Shown here: piece after piece, positions 52,769 through 61,524 of the stretch | Position numbering within the stretch: the stretch's first letter is position 1 | How the letters are laid out: each line of letters starts with the position of its first letter | Assembly: GCA_016704465.1 (NCBI GenBank) | Contig: JADJAD010000014.1 | Span: 62,001 to 126,000 of the forward strand | Direction of reading: 5' to 3' | From: Gemmatimonadota bacterium | GTDB taxonomy: Bacteria; Gemmatimonadota; Gemmatimonadetes; Gemmatimonadales; Gemmatimonadaceae | DNA length: 64,000 nt | Notes under the pieces: generated by a model | Databases searched by the model: none | What the model was told of the DNA's origin: nothing | Seen by the model: the letters and a program-made list of their open reading frames with translations, nothing else | Made by a program: the position numbers and the translations under genes

Positions 52769-54385
52769 ATGAATCGTGTCCCACGTATCGCGACCGTGAT
52801 CGTGGCCCTTGCCACCCTGTCGGTCCACTTGCCAGCGCAGGGAGCGACGGCGGCGGCGAAGCCGGATCCCCGGCTCGAGAAGCTCAAGGCCGAAGCGCTC
52901 ACCAAGGTCGACGGGCGTGCGCAGCTGATCCAGCAGATGGTGGACCAGGTGTACTCGTTCGGCGAGCTCGGCATGCAGGAGTTCGAGACCTCGAAGTACC
53001 TGACCGGGCTGCTCGAACAGAACGGCTTCGCGGTGGAGCGCGGGACGGCCGGGATGCCGACCGCCTGGGTCGCCCGCTGGGGGAGCGGAAAGCCGGTGAT
53101 TTCTCTCGGATCGGACATTGATGGGATCCCGCAGGCCAACCAGAAACCGGCGTTCGGCTACCGCGAGCCGCTGATCGCCGGCGCCCCCGGCCATGGGGAG
53201 GGACATAACTCCGGTCAGGCGGTGAACATCGCGGCAGCGCTGGTGGTGAAGGAGATCATGGAGCGGGAGAAGATCTCCGGGACGCTCGTGCTCTGGCCGG
53301 GGGTGGCCGAGGAGCAGCTGGCGGGCAAGGCGCACCTGGTGCGGGCGGGGGTCTTCAAGGACGTGGATGTCACGCTCTTCACCCACGTCGGCTCCGACTT
53401 GAGCGTGGGGTGGGGACGATCGGGGACGCTGGCCATGGTCTCGGCGATCTTCAAGTTCCGCGGCCAGACCGCGCACTCGGCCGGCGCCCCGTGGCGCGGC
53501 AAGTCGGCGCTCGATGCGGTCATGCTCATGGCGCAGGGGTGGGAGTTCAAGCGGGAGCATCTCGAACCGCAGCAGCGCTCGCACTACATCCTGCGCGACG
53601 GCGGCGACCAGCCGAACGTGGTGCCGCAGACGGCGAGCATCTGGTATTTCTTCCGCGAGCGGGACTACGACCGCACGATGCGGAACTTCGAGACGGCCAA
53701 GCGCATCGCCGAGGGTGCGGCCATGATGACCGACACCAAGCTGGACACGGTGCAGGTGATCGGGTCGGCGTGGGACGTGCACTTCAACAAGGCGGTCGCA
53801 GACGCGGCCTACGCCAACATCAAGCGCGTCGGCCTTCCCAAGTGGGACGACAACGACCTCGCGCTCGCCAAGGCGTTACAGCGCGAGATGGGGGCTCCCG
53901 ACAGCGGACTGACGACCGCGATCAGCCCGCTTCCCGGCCCGGTTCCCGATGCCGTGGTCTACGGTGGCTCGGACGACATCGGCGACATCTCGTGGAATGT
54001 CCCGACCATCACGCTGTCGTATCCGTCGAACATTCCCGGCACGCCGGGTCACAACTGGTCCGACGCGATCGCCATGGCGACGCCGATCGCCCACAAGGGG
54101 GCCGTGGCCGGGGCCAAGGTGCAGGCACTCACCATCCTGGACCTGATGCTGACCCCCCGAATTGTCGCCGACGCCTGGGACTACTTCAAGACGACGCAGA
54201 CGAAGACGACCACGTATAAGTCGTTTCTCGGGCCGAACGACGGGCCGCCGACCTTCCTGAACGAGGAGATCATGGCCAAGTGGCGGCCGCTCATGAAGCC
54301 GTACTACTACGACGCGACGAAGTACAAGAGCTACCTCGAGCAGCTGGGAATCCGGTACCCGACGCTGAAGGGGGCGGTGCAGTAG
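52769..54385 (+). CDS. Secreted M20 family amidohydrolase (paralogue A)
   Basis: 538 residues. Signal peptide (IATVIVALATLSVHLPAQGA) then an AbgB-like M20 metallohydrolase: SLGSDIDGIPQANQKPAFGY, GAPGHGEGHNSGQAVNIAAA (metal His), VLWPGVAEEQLAGKAHLVRA (catalytic Glu-Glu), FKFRGQTAHSAGAPWRGKSA in the lid domain and YGGSDDIGDISWNVPTITLS near the end. AbgB hydrolyses p-aminobenzoyl-glutamate; here export suggests extracytoplasmic peptide or acyl-amino-acid substrates. It is followed by a close paralogue, so a local duplication is evident. One TTA codon (Ala-Leu-Gln at about 53876) is outside the TTAGGC context. Confidence 0.9.
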   Translation: MNRVPRIATVIVALATLSVHLPAQGATAAAKPDPRLEKLKAEALTKVDGRAQLIQQMVDQVYSFGELGMQEFETSKYLTGLLEQNGFAVERGTAGMPTAWVARWGSGKPVISLGSDIDGIPQANQKPAFGYREPLIAGAPGHGEGHNSGQAVNIAAALVVKEIMEREKISGTLVLWPGVAEEQLAGKAHLVRAGVFKDVDVTLFTHVGSDLSVGWGRSGTLAMVSAIFKFRGQTAHSAGAPWRGKSALDAVMLMAQGWEFKREHLEPQQRSHYILRDGGDQPNVVPQTASIWYFFRERDYDRTMRNFETAKRIAEGAAMMTDTKLDTVQVIGSAWDVHFNKAVADAAYANIKRVGLPKWDDNDLALAKALQREMGAPDSGLTTAISPLPGPVPDAVVYGGSDDIGDISWNVPTITLSYPSNIPGTPGHNWSDAIAMATPIAHKGAVAGAKVQALTILDLMLTPRIVADAWDYFKTTQTKTTTYKSFLGPNDGPPTFLNEEIMAKWRPLMKPYYYDATKYKSYLEQLGIRYPTLKGAVQ

Positions 54386-54585
54386 CGATGTTCATGAGTT
54401 CGCGCGACGAGCACGCGCGTCGCGCACCAGCGTTGACGCGACCGTTCTCGTGGCCCGGCCTGGCCAACGAGCGGCGGCGACGACGCGTAAATTCCGTGGG
54501 GACGTACGACGCGGCGATGGCCTGTCGACCGACGGGCGCCGCGTCCGCCGCCTCCCCATTTCCACATCCTTCACCCCGAATCGCC

Positions 54586-56199
54586 ATGCCACGCTGGCTG
54601 TCCGCGCTCGCCCTCTCTGCCGCACTCGCTGCCCCGCTCGTCCTTCCCGCGCAGAGGGGGGGCTCCGCACGCCCCGACCCGCGCCTCGAGAAGCTCAAGG
54701 CCGAGGCGCTGACCAAGGTCGATGCCCGCGCCAAGCTCGTGCAGGAGATCATCGACCAGATCTTCTCGTTCGGCGAACTCGGCATGCAGGAGTTCGAGAC
54801 CTCGAAGTACCTCACCGGGTTGCTGGAACAGAACGGCTTCACCGTCGAGCGTGGCGTCGCGGGGATGCCGACGGCGTTCGTGGCGACCTGGGGCTCGGGA
54901 AAGCCGGTCATTGCGCTGGGATCCGACATTGACGGCATCCCGCAGTCGAACCAGAAGCCGGCGTTCGGCTACTTCGAGCCGTTGGTGGCGTCGGCCCCCG
55001 GTCATGGCGAGGGGCACAACTCCGGGCAGGCGGTGAACATCGCCGCGGCGCTGGTGGTCAAGGAGATCATGGAGCGTGAGAAGATCTCCGGCACGCTCAA
55101 GATCTGGCCGGGGGTCGCCGAGGAGCAGGTCGCGGGCAAGGCGCACCTCGTGCGGGCAGGGGTGTTCAAGGACGTGGATGTCACGTTGTTCACCCACGTC
55201 GGCAATAACCTGGGCGTGTCGTGGGGGCAGTCGGGGTCCAACGCGATCGTGACCGCGCTATTCAAGTTCAGGGGACAGACCGCGCACTCTGCCGGGGCCC
55301 CGTGGCGCGGCAAGTCGGCGCTGGACGCCGTGATGCTGATGGGCCAGGGATGGGAATACAAGCGCGAGCACCTGGAGCCGGCCCAGCGCTCGCACTACGT
55401 GATCAAGGACGGCGGCGACCAGCCGAACGTCGTGCCGCAGACGGCGAGCGTCTGGTTCTACATTCGCGAGCGCGACTACGACAAGGTGCAGGCCAACTTC
55501 GAGGCGGCCAAGCGCATTGCGCAGGGCGCGGCGATGATGACCGACACCAAGCTCGACTCGGTGATCATCCTCGGCTCGGCGTGGAGCGGACATTTCAACA
55601 AGACCATCGCCGAGGTGACCCAGGCCAACCTCGAGCGTGTCGGCAACCCGACGTGGGACGCGAACGACATTGCGCTCGCCAAGGGGATCCAGCGCGAGCT
55701 CAAGGTCACCGAGCAGGGGCTGGAAACCAAGGTCGACTCCATGCGCGGCCCGGTCGACATGTCACGTTCGTTAGGCGGTGGCTCGGACGACATCGGCGAC
55801 ATCTCGTGGAACGTGCCGACGGTCACGCTGCGCTACCCGTCCAACATCCCCGGACTCCCGGGGCACAACTGGGCCAACGGGATCTCGATGGCGACGCCCA
55901 TCGCCCACAAGGGCGCGGTGGCCGGTGCCAAGGTGCAGGCGCTCACGCTGCTCGACATCCTGCTCAAGCCGGCGGTCGTGGCCGACGCGTGGGACTACTT
56001 CAACAACGTCCAGACCAAGACGCAGAAGTACAAGTCGTTCCTCGGCCCCAACGACGGCCCACCGACCTGGCTCAACGAGGACATCATGGCAAAGTATCGC
56101 CCCCTGATGAAGCCCTTCTACTACGACGCCTCCAAGTTCCCCACGTACCTCGACCAGCTCGGGATCAAGTATCCCACCGTGAAGCCGGTGGCGCAGTAG
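54586..56199 (+). CDS. Secreted M20 family amidohydrolase (paralogue B)
   Basis: 537 residues, collinear with the preceding gene without gaps of note; blocks such as ALVVKEIMEREKISGTL and GMQEFETSKYLTGLLEQNGF are identical. Signal peptide differs (LSALALSAALAAPLVLPAQR). Metal and catalytic motifs are kept (HGEGHNSGQAVN, WPGVAEEQVAGKAHL, GQTAHSAGAPWRGKS). Differences concentrate between residues 400 and 440 (KVTEQGLETKVDSMRGPVDM against GAPDSGLTTAISPLPGPVPD), beside the substrate site, suggesting changed specificity. The 200 bases between the two genes contain no gene. Confidence 0.9.
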   Translation: MPRWLSALALSAALAAPLVLPAQRGGSARPDPRLEKLKAEALTKVDARAKLVQEIIDQIFSFGELGMQEFETSKYLTGLLEQNGFTVERGVAGMPTAFVATWGSGKPVIALGSDIDGIPQSNQKPAFGYFEPLVASAPGHGEGHNSGQAVNIAAALVVKEIMEREKISGTLKIWPGVAEEQVAGKAHLVRAGVFKDVDVTLFTHVGNNLGVSWGQSGSNAIVTALFKFRGQTAHSAGAPWRGKSALDAVMLMGQGWEYKREHLEPAQRSHYVIKDGGDQPNVVPQTASVWFYIRERDYDKVQANFEAAKRIAQGAAMMTDTKLDSVIILGSAWSGHFNKTIAEVTQANLERVGNPTWDANDIALAKGIQRELKVTEQGLETKVDSMRGPVDMSRSLGGGSDDIGDISWNVPTVTLRYPSNIPGLPGHNWANGISMATPIAHKGAVAGAKVQALTLLDILLKPAVVADAWDYFNNVQTKTQKYKSFLGPNDGPPTWLNEDIMAKYRPLMKPFYYDASKFPTYLDQLGIKYPTVKPVAQ

Positions 56200-56209
56200 C
56201 CAGCGGGGT

Positions 56210-56223
56210 GCACCGGCCGGTGC
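56210..56223 (+). terminator. Palindrome after the M20 tandem
   Basis: GCACCGGCCGGTGC, a perfect 14-base palindrome 10 bases past the stop codon of paralogue B. As a hairpin it would need a minimal loop and no T-run follows, so terminator function is only a possibility. Confidence 0.3.
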
Positions 56224-56493
56224 AAGACGCGACACGATCTGTGGGGGGATCACGATTAGGTCGCGTTAACCGGCCGGCGCAATCCGCGCGACGAAAGCAG
56301 GGTGAGCTATCGACGGGAGCCGGGCCGTCGGTCATCTTTCTCCGGACTTCGGAGTGGTCGTTCGCTCGAGTCTCGGCGACGAGACCGAGCGTCACGCTTA
56401 CCCGGCCCCGTCACCTGGATGTGCGTTGGTCCGCTGGAGACGCAGGTGACACGATTCAAGGAACTCCCGACGAGTTGTTCAGAGATTTGCGAA

Positions 56494-56523
56494 TTGTGAG
56501 CTGTGGCGTCCAAGGAGTAGCTT
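56494..56523 (+). promoter_or_regulatory. Promoter upstream of nitronate monooxygenase-like gene
   Basis: TTGTGA (56494-56499), 18 bases, TAGCTT (56518-56523). Predicted transcript starts about 110 bases before the ATG. The whole gap 56200-56638 has no convincing gene; besides this promoter it shows a few short inverted repeats such as CTCCG-N5-CGGAG near 56341. Confidence 0.5.
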
Positions 56524-56638
56524 GGACCGCTTTGGCAGGTCCACTGACAGCCCGACCGCGTCCTATCCGTCGGTTCCGCCGTCCCCTCCCACCTGACGGT
56601 CGCGCGCCCCGGGCGGCGCGGCCTTCCACCGTCGCCAC

Positions 56639-58069
56639 ATGAACGACCGTATGCGTCTTCCTCCGATCATTCAGGGCGGGATGGGGATCGCCGTCTCCAA
56701 CTGGAGCCTTGCCCGCGCCGTCTCCTCGGCCGGACAACTCGGCGTGGTGTCGGGCACGGCGATCGACAGCGTGCTGGTTCGTCGCCTGCAGGACGGCGAC
56801 CCGTGCGGCAGCGTGCGTCGCGCCATGTCGCGCTTCCCGCTCCCCGACGTCACCGCCCACGTGATGCGCCGCTTCTTCAATGCTGATGGGCGCGTGCCGG
56901 GCGAACCGTATCGCCTGCTGCCGATGTATCGGCAGCGAATGGCGCCCCTGCGCCAGCAGATCACGATGCTCGCCTCGTTTGTTGAGGTGACGCTGGCCAA
57001 GGAGGGGCACGAGGGGCTGGTGGGGATCAACCTGCTCACCAAGCTGCAGATGCCCAATCTTCCCACGCTCTATGGCGCGATGCTCGCCGGCGTGAACGTG
57101 GTCCTCATGGGCGCCGGGATACCGCGGGAGATTCCGGGGGCACTCGACGCCATGTCACGGCACGAAACCGCGACGCTCAAGTTCGACGTGGAGGGCCTTC
57201 CGGCCGGCACGACCGAGTACCTGACGTTCGATCCGCGGGCGCATAACGAGGCCGCGAGCGAACCGCTGGAACGCCCCCTGTTCTTCCCGATCGTGTCGGC
57301 GGCGTCGCTGGCCCACAACCTGGCCCGCAAGTCCAACGGTCGGGTGGATGGATTCGTGGTCGAGGGACCGACCGCCGGCGGACATAACGCCCCGCCCCGC
57401 GGCACGATGCGATTGTCGGAGAGCGGCGAGCCGATTTACGGCGAGCGAGACGCCGTCGACCTTGCCGCCATGCGCGAGATCGGGCTTCCGTTCTGGCTCG
57501 CTGGGGGCTCGGGATCGCCCGACGGACTGGACGCGGCGCTGACCGCTGGCGCCACCGGGATCCAGGTTGGTACCCTGTTCGCCTACACCGAAGAAGCGGG
57601 CTTCACGCGCGAGATCCAGCGGACCGTGATCGAGGCAGCGACGGCGGAACGACTCACGGTGCGCACCGACCCGCGCGCCTCGCCGACCGGCTATCCGTTC
57701 AAGGTCGCCATGGTGGACGCGCAGCCGGTCCTCCACTCGATTCGTACGCGCGTGTGCGACCTCGGCTACCTGCGCACCGCTGTCCGCAATGACGCCGGGA
57801 AGATCATCTACCGCTGCCCCTCCGAACCGATCGACGATTATGCGAAAAAGGGGGGCGCGGAGGGCGACACCGCCGATCGCCAGTGCCTGTGCAACGCCCT
57901 GATGTCGTGCATCGGGATGGGACAGGAGCGCGAGGGCTACGTGGAACCGCCGATCGTCACTAGTGGCGACGACGTCCAGTACCTGAACCGCTTCCTGCAG
58001 GGACGCGACTCGTACCGGGCCGCGGACGTGATCGCGTATCTCACCCGCACCGCACTGGTTCCCGCCTGA
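56639..58069 (+). CDS. NAD(P)H-dependent flavin oxidoreductase / nitronate monooxygenase family
   Basis: 476 residues, FMN TIM-barrel. IIQGGMGIAVSNWSLARAVS, GINLLTKLQMPNLPTLYGAM, DGFVVEGPTAGGHNAPPRGT (the GGH catalytic motif), FWLAGGSGSPDGLDAALTAG and GIQVGTLFAYTEEAG match the nitronate monooxygenase/FabK-like/PfaD-like superfamily. It is about 120 residues longer than typical NMO; the C-terminal part has a cysteine cluster (DRQCLCNALMSCIG) that could bind metal or form disulfides. Substrate not determinable. Ends three bases from the convergent gene. Confidence 0.85.
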   Translation: MNDRMRLPPIIQGGMGIAVSNWSLARAVSSAGQLGVVSGTAIDSVLVRRLQDGDPCGSVRRAMSRFPLPDVTAHVMRRFFNADGRVPGEPYRLLPMYRQRMAPLRQQITMLASFVEVTLAKEGHEGLVGINLLTKLQMPNLPTLYGAMLAGVNVVLMGAGIPREIPGALDAMSRHETATLKFDVEGLPAGTTEYLTFDPRAHNEAASEPLERPLFFPIVSAASLAHNLARKSNGRVDGFVVEGPTAGGHNAPPRGTMRLSESGEPIYGERDAVDLAAMREIGLPFWLAGGSGSPDGLDAALTAGATGIQVGTLFAYTEEAGFTREIQRTVIEAATAERLTVRTDPRASPTGYPFKVAMVDAQPVLHSIRTRVCDLGYLRTAVRNDAGKIIYRCPSEPIDDYAKKGGAEGDTADRQCLCNALMSCIGMGQEREGYVEPPIVTSGDDVQYLNRFLQGRDSYRAADVIAYLTRTALVPA

Positions 58070-58072
58070 GCC

Positions 58073-58735
58073 TCAGCGCTCCGCGCGGCGGAGTTCCTGG
58101 TTCTCCATGATGTGCACGCCCTTGGCGTCGCGCGCGGCCGCCCGCACCAGCGATCGCGCCACCTGCCGCGCGTGCACGGGCTTCCAGCGTCCGGGAACGA
58201 GGAACGCCAGCCTCGAAGCGAGCACCTCGCCCAACCGGAACTCGGCCCGCGCTCCCTCCAGCAGCGACGGGCGCGCGATGGTGATGGCGCGGTAGCCTAA
58301 CGCGCGCACCGCATCCTCCAGCTCGCCCTTGACGCGGTTGTAGAAGACGCGCGAGCCGGCGTCGGCGCCGAGCGCGCTCACGAGGAGGAAGTGCCGAGCC
58401 CCGTGCGCGTGGGCGAGCGTCGCGACGCGCAGCGGGTAGTCGAAATCGACGCGCCTGAAGGCCTGCGGCGACCCGGCCTGCTTGATGGTCGTGCCGAGTG
58501 CGCACACCACCTGGTCCACGGCGAACAGGTCGGGGGTGGCGTCGAGCGCCTCGAAGTCGACAACCGCTTCTCGCAAGCGCGGATGACGCACGGTGTCGGG
58601 AAGCGGCCGACGAACAAGCGCCACGACCTCACGCACGCCGGGATCGTCGGCGAGCAGGGCGTGCAGTTCGCGTCCAACCAGCCCTGTCGCACCGACGAGC
58701 AGGACGCGGCGGCCATCGCTGGCAGAGGCAGTCAT
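58073..58735 (-). CDS. NAD(P)-binding oxidoreductase, HTATIP2-like
   Basis: 220 residues from ATG 58735. Rossmann glycine motif VLLVGATGLVGRELHALL, VDQVVCALGTTIKQAGSP, and FLLVSALGADAGSRVFYNRV with the atypical-SDR YxxxK equivalent (FYNRVKGELE). This matches the atypical short-chain dehydrogenase group containing HTATIP2/TIP30. Likely a cytoplasmic NADPH-dependent reductase or NADPH sensor. Contains TTA within CGTTAGGC (58295-58302). Confidence 0.85.
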   Translation of the reverse strand: MTASASDGRRVLLVGATGLVGRELHALLADDPGVREVVALVRRPLPDTVRHPRLREAVVDFEALDATPDLFAVDQVVCALGTTIKQAGSPQAFRRVDFDYPLRVATLAHAHGARHFLLVSALGADAGSRVFYNRVKGELEDAVRALGYRAITIARPSLLEGARAEFRLGEVLASRLAFLVPGRWKPVHARQVARSLVRAAARDAKGVHIMENQELRRAER

Positions 58736-58811
58736 GTCCGAAGGTACGCGCCGAAACCGCGCGGGTCGAGCCGGCGACACGCCAGCAGACCGTCGCGGGC
58801 GCCTGCGCACC

Positions 58812-60257
58812 TCACGGCAGTTGCCAGACGATCGTCCCATCGTCGCGCCGGATCTCGCGAAGCGATCGGAGCGAGGCGGGAAGGTGTTGGACGAGCAGGC
58901 CGTGCAGGTCGTCGCGAAACGGCGGCGCAGTGAACGGGTTGTGCCCCAGCGCGTCCGTGGCGCTGTACGGCACCTCGATCGTCTCGACGCCGCGCGCGAG
59001 GGTGGCGAACCGTCCGCCAAGTCCGAGGCGCCGCTCACCGTTGCTCCCCCACGACGACCAGAGGGCGAAGTCGGCGGCCGACGCATAGATCGTCACGCGC
59101 GCCGCGCGTGCGCTGAGCGCGGGCAGCACCTGCTCGAGAAACGCACCGGCTGCAAGGTCGGGGGCGACGAGCACCACCTCGCGAAACATGACCGGAGGCA
59201 TGCGGGTAGCGCCCGCCGCCGAATCGGCCTCGTGCAGCGTCCGCAGGGCAGCGGCGAGCACCTCGGCACCCATGCTGTGGGACACGATGGAGAGGTCGCT
59301 CGTGCCCGGGTCCGCACGCAACTCGCGGAGCAGCGCGGCCAGCTGTCGTCCCGCGTCGCGCGCGGCGCGCTGATCGCTGCGATAGCTGGCCAGCTGTGCG
59401 TTGGATGACCAGGCGAAGAGGATCGTTGCCCCCGGGAACTGCACTTCTGCGGCGAGCCGCGCGGCGCGTACGGCCGCCGACTCGAACGACGTGCGGTATC
59501 CGTGGACGAAGACCAGACGCTCCTCTCGCACGCCCTCGGACAGCCCCTGCGCGAGCTGCCGTGCGAACGCGCTCGAGTCGGTCGCGTCGATGGCACGCAG
59601 CGACAGGCGTCGCGCGTCGTCGCTGGCGACGTTTCCGCGAACGGACCGCATGTAGGGTGTGCGCACGGCGCTCCCGGTCGCACGGAAGTCGCCGGACGGG
59701 ACATTCACCGTCAGGAGGCCGCGGGCGAGGGAGTCGCGCGCCGTGCCATCGAACGAACGACCGGGGGACCGCGGCGTGATGCTCCCCCCGCGCGTGGTGG
59801 CGTACGGGAGTCGCACGAGGACGGGAACCGAGTCGGCGGCGCTCCAGCGGTCAATGATCTCGAAGCGCGGAGACGCCGCCACGGTCGTCGCGGTCCCGGC
59901 GAGGTCACTACACGTCGCGAGCAGCACGTACTCGCCAGGCTCGGGCATGAGGCGCAGCTCCGCGCCCGCGCCAAGCAGCTCTCCCGGCCCGTTCGTCCAG
60001 TGAATGCCGGTGAGGCGTCCATCCTCCCGATCGTCGCATCGGGCCGTGAGCGCCACGGTTGCCCCGTAGGTCGCGATCCCGTCGGGTGCGTTGCCGCTGA
60101 CGGAAAGCGATGGCGGGGTGTTTGGCCGCTCGACCGGTGCCGACAGGACGGGGAGCGGCGGCGGCGCCGGAGGCGGTGCGGGATGCCCGCACCCGCAGAG
60201 GGCGGCGAGCGCGAACCCGGCGGCCCGACGCGGTGCGCCGGCGAAAATTGGGGACAT
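58812..60257 (-). CDS. Alpha/beta hydrolase lipoprotein (DUF900-like)
   Basis: 481 residues from ATG 60257, opening with lipoprotein signal AAGFALAALCGCGHP. A bacterial Ig-like/PKD-like section (PPSLSVSGNAPDGIATYGAT, CDDREDGRLTGIHWTNGPG) comes first, then a DUF900 hydrolase: RLVFVHGYRTSFESAAVRAA (oxyanion region), FPGATILFAWSSNAQLASYR and nucleophile elbow LSIVSHSMGAEVLAAALRTL with Ser. Probably a surface or periplasmic esterase/lipase; the substrate is unknown. Divergent from tyrA with 74 bases between starts. Confidence 0.85.
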   Translation of the reverse strand: MSPIFAGAPRRAAGFALAALCGCGHPAPPPAPPPLPVLSAPVERPNTPPSLSVSGNAPDGIATYGATVALTARCDDREDGRLTGIHWTNGPGELLGAGAELRLMPEPGEYVLLATCSDLAGTATTVAASPRFEIIDRWSAADSVPVLVRLPYATTRGGSITPRSPGRSFDGTARDSLARGLLTVNVPSGDFRATGSAVRTPYMRSVRGNVASDDARRLSLRAIDATDSSAFARQLAQGLSEGVREERLVFVHGYRTSFESAAVRAARLAAEVQFPGATILFAWSSNAQLASYRSDQRAARDAGRQLAALLRELRADPGTSDLSIVSHSMGAEVLAAALRTLHEADSAAGATRMPPVMFREVVLVAPDLAAGAFLEQVLPALSARAARVTIYASAADFALWSSWGSNGERRLGLGGRFATLARGVETIEVPYSATDALGHNPFTAPPFRDDLHGLLVQHLPASLRSLREIRRDDGTIVWQLP

Positions 60258-60331
60258 GCCCGTCAAGTTAGCGGGATCGTCCCGGAGGCTGGCGCGCCAT
60301 AGATTGCGCCGAGTTCCCTCCCCATCGCCGC

Positions 60332-61471
60332 ATGACGACACCTCCCAGTCCCCGATCGCTTCCCATCCTGCGGTCCATGATCGACGCGCTCGATCGCGAC
60401 CTGCTGCAGATCGTGGCCCGCCGCATGACGCTGGTGGCCGAGGTGGCGGCCGCGAAACGCGAGGGTGGCCTGAAGATTCGCGACGCCCGACGCGAACGCG
60501 AGGTCCTCGAGGATCGCACGCGGCTGGCCGATGAGCTCGGACTCCCGCGCGGCGAGATGGAATCGATCTTCCGGCTGCTGCTGCGGGCAAGCCGCGACCA
60601 TCAGGCCTCCTTGCGCGCCGAGGTCCCGCCGAACGACATCCCGCGTACCGTCGCGATCGTGGGAGGGCACGGCAGGATCGGCGGGGTGCTGGCGAGGCTG
60701 TTCGCCGACCTGGGGCATCGCGTGCTCATCGTCGACGTGGACACCGAACTGCGCGCGACCGAGGCCGCCGCCGCCGCAGACGTGACCATCATCAGCGTCC
60801 CGATCGAGGTGACTGAGGATGTCATTCGCGAGGTGGGGCCGCACGTGCGCGAGGACGCGCTGCTGATGGACGTGACCAGCGTGAAGGAGGGGCCGGTGCG
60901 CGCCATGCTCGACGCGACGCGCGGCAGCGTGCTCGGTGCCCATCCGATGTTCGGCCCGAGCGTGCACACCCTGCAGGGGCAACGTGTGGTGCTGGTCCGC
61001 GGGCGCGGCGATGCCTGGGCAGACTGGGTCGCGCAGAACTTCGTGGCGCGCGGCCTCGTGATCACCGAGACGACCGCGGCGCAGCACGACCGGGCGATGT
61101 CGGTGGTGCAGGTCCTGAACCACTTCCAGACGCAGGTGCTCGGGTTGACACTCGCCCGGCTGGGCGTCCCGCTGGAGGAGACGCTGCGCTTCACGTCGCC
61201 GGCATACCTGCTCGAGCTGTACGTCGCCGCCCGGCACTTTGCCCAGTCGCCGGGGCTGTACGGCCCCATCGAGATGCGCAACCCGCGCACCGGTGAGGTG
61301 ACCAAGGCGTTCAATGAGGCGGCGCGCGAACTGGCCGACATCATCGCCCATGGCGACCAGCCGGCGTTCGACGGGATGTTCCACGAGGTGCGCCAGTTCT
61401 TCGGCGGCTTCACCACCGAAGCGCTGGAGCAGTCGAGCTACCTCATTGACCGGATCGTGGAGCGTACGTGA
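60332..61471 (+). CDS. tyrA: Bifunctional chorismate mutase / prephenate dehydrogenase
   Basis: 379 residues. N-terminal AroQ helix bundle (MIDALDRDLLQIVARRMTLV, AEVAAAKREGG, ~1-95) followed by the NAD-binding dehydrogenase: TVAIVGGHGRIGGVLARLFA, MDVTSVKEGPVRAMLDATRG, GAHPMFGPSVHTLQGQRVVL. This is the T-protein arrangement of enteric TyrA, converting chorismate to prephenate and then to 4-hydroxyphenylpyruvate for tyrosine. TAGATT (60300-60305) upstream may be its -10, but no -35 fits. After the gene a 15-base sequence (CCCTGCGCGCGTGCC) is repeated nearly twice before the GCCTAACG at 61510. Confidence 0.93.
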   Translation: MTTPPSPRSLPILRSMIDALDRDLLQIVARRMTLVAEVAAAKREGGLKIRDARREREVLEDRTRLADELGLPRGEMESIFRLLLRASRDHQASLRAEVPPNDIPRTVAIVGGHGRIGGVLARLFADLGHRVLIVDVDTELRATEAAAAADVTIISVPIEVTEDVIREVGPHVREDALLMDVTSVKEGPVRAMLDATRGSVLGAHPMFGPSVHTLQGQRVVLVRGRGDAWADWVAQNFVARGLVITETTAAQHDRAMSVVQVLNHFQTQVLGLTLARLGVPLEETLRFTSPAYLLELYVAARHFAQSPGLYGPIEMRNPRTGEVTKAFNEAARELADIIAHGDQPAFDGMFHEVRQFFGGFTTEALEQSSYLIDRIVERT

Positions 61472-61524
61472 GCCCTGCGCGCGTGCCCCCTGCGCGCGTG
61501 AGACGCCGGGCCTAACGACGCGCC

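Noticed and set aside
56302..56513. Short frames in the gap before the nitronate monooxygenase gene
   Set aside because: Neither strand gives a protein-like sequence, a ribosome site or overlap with neighbours.
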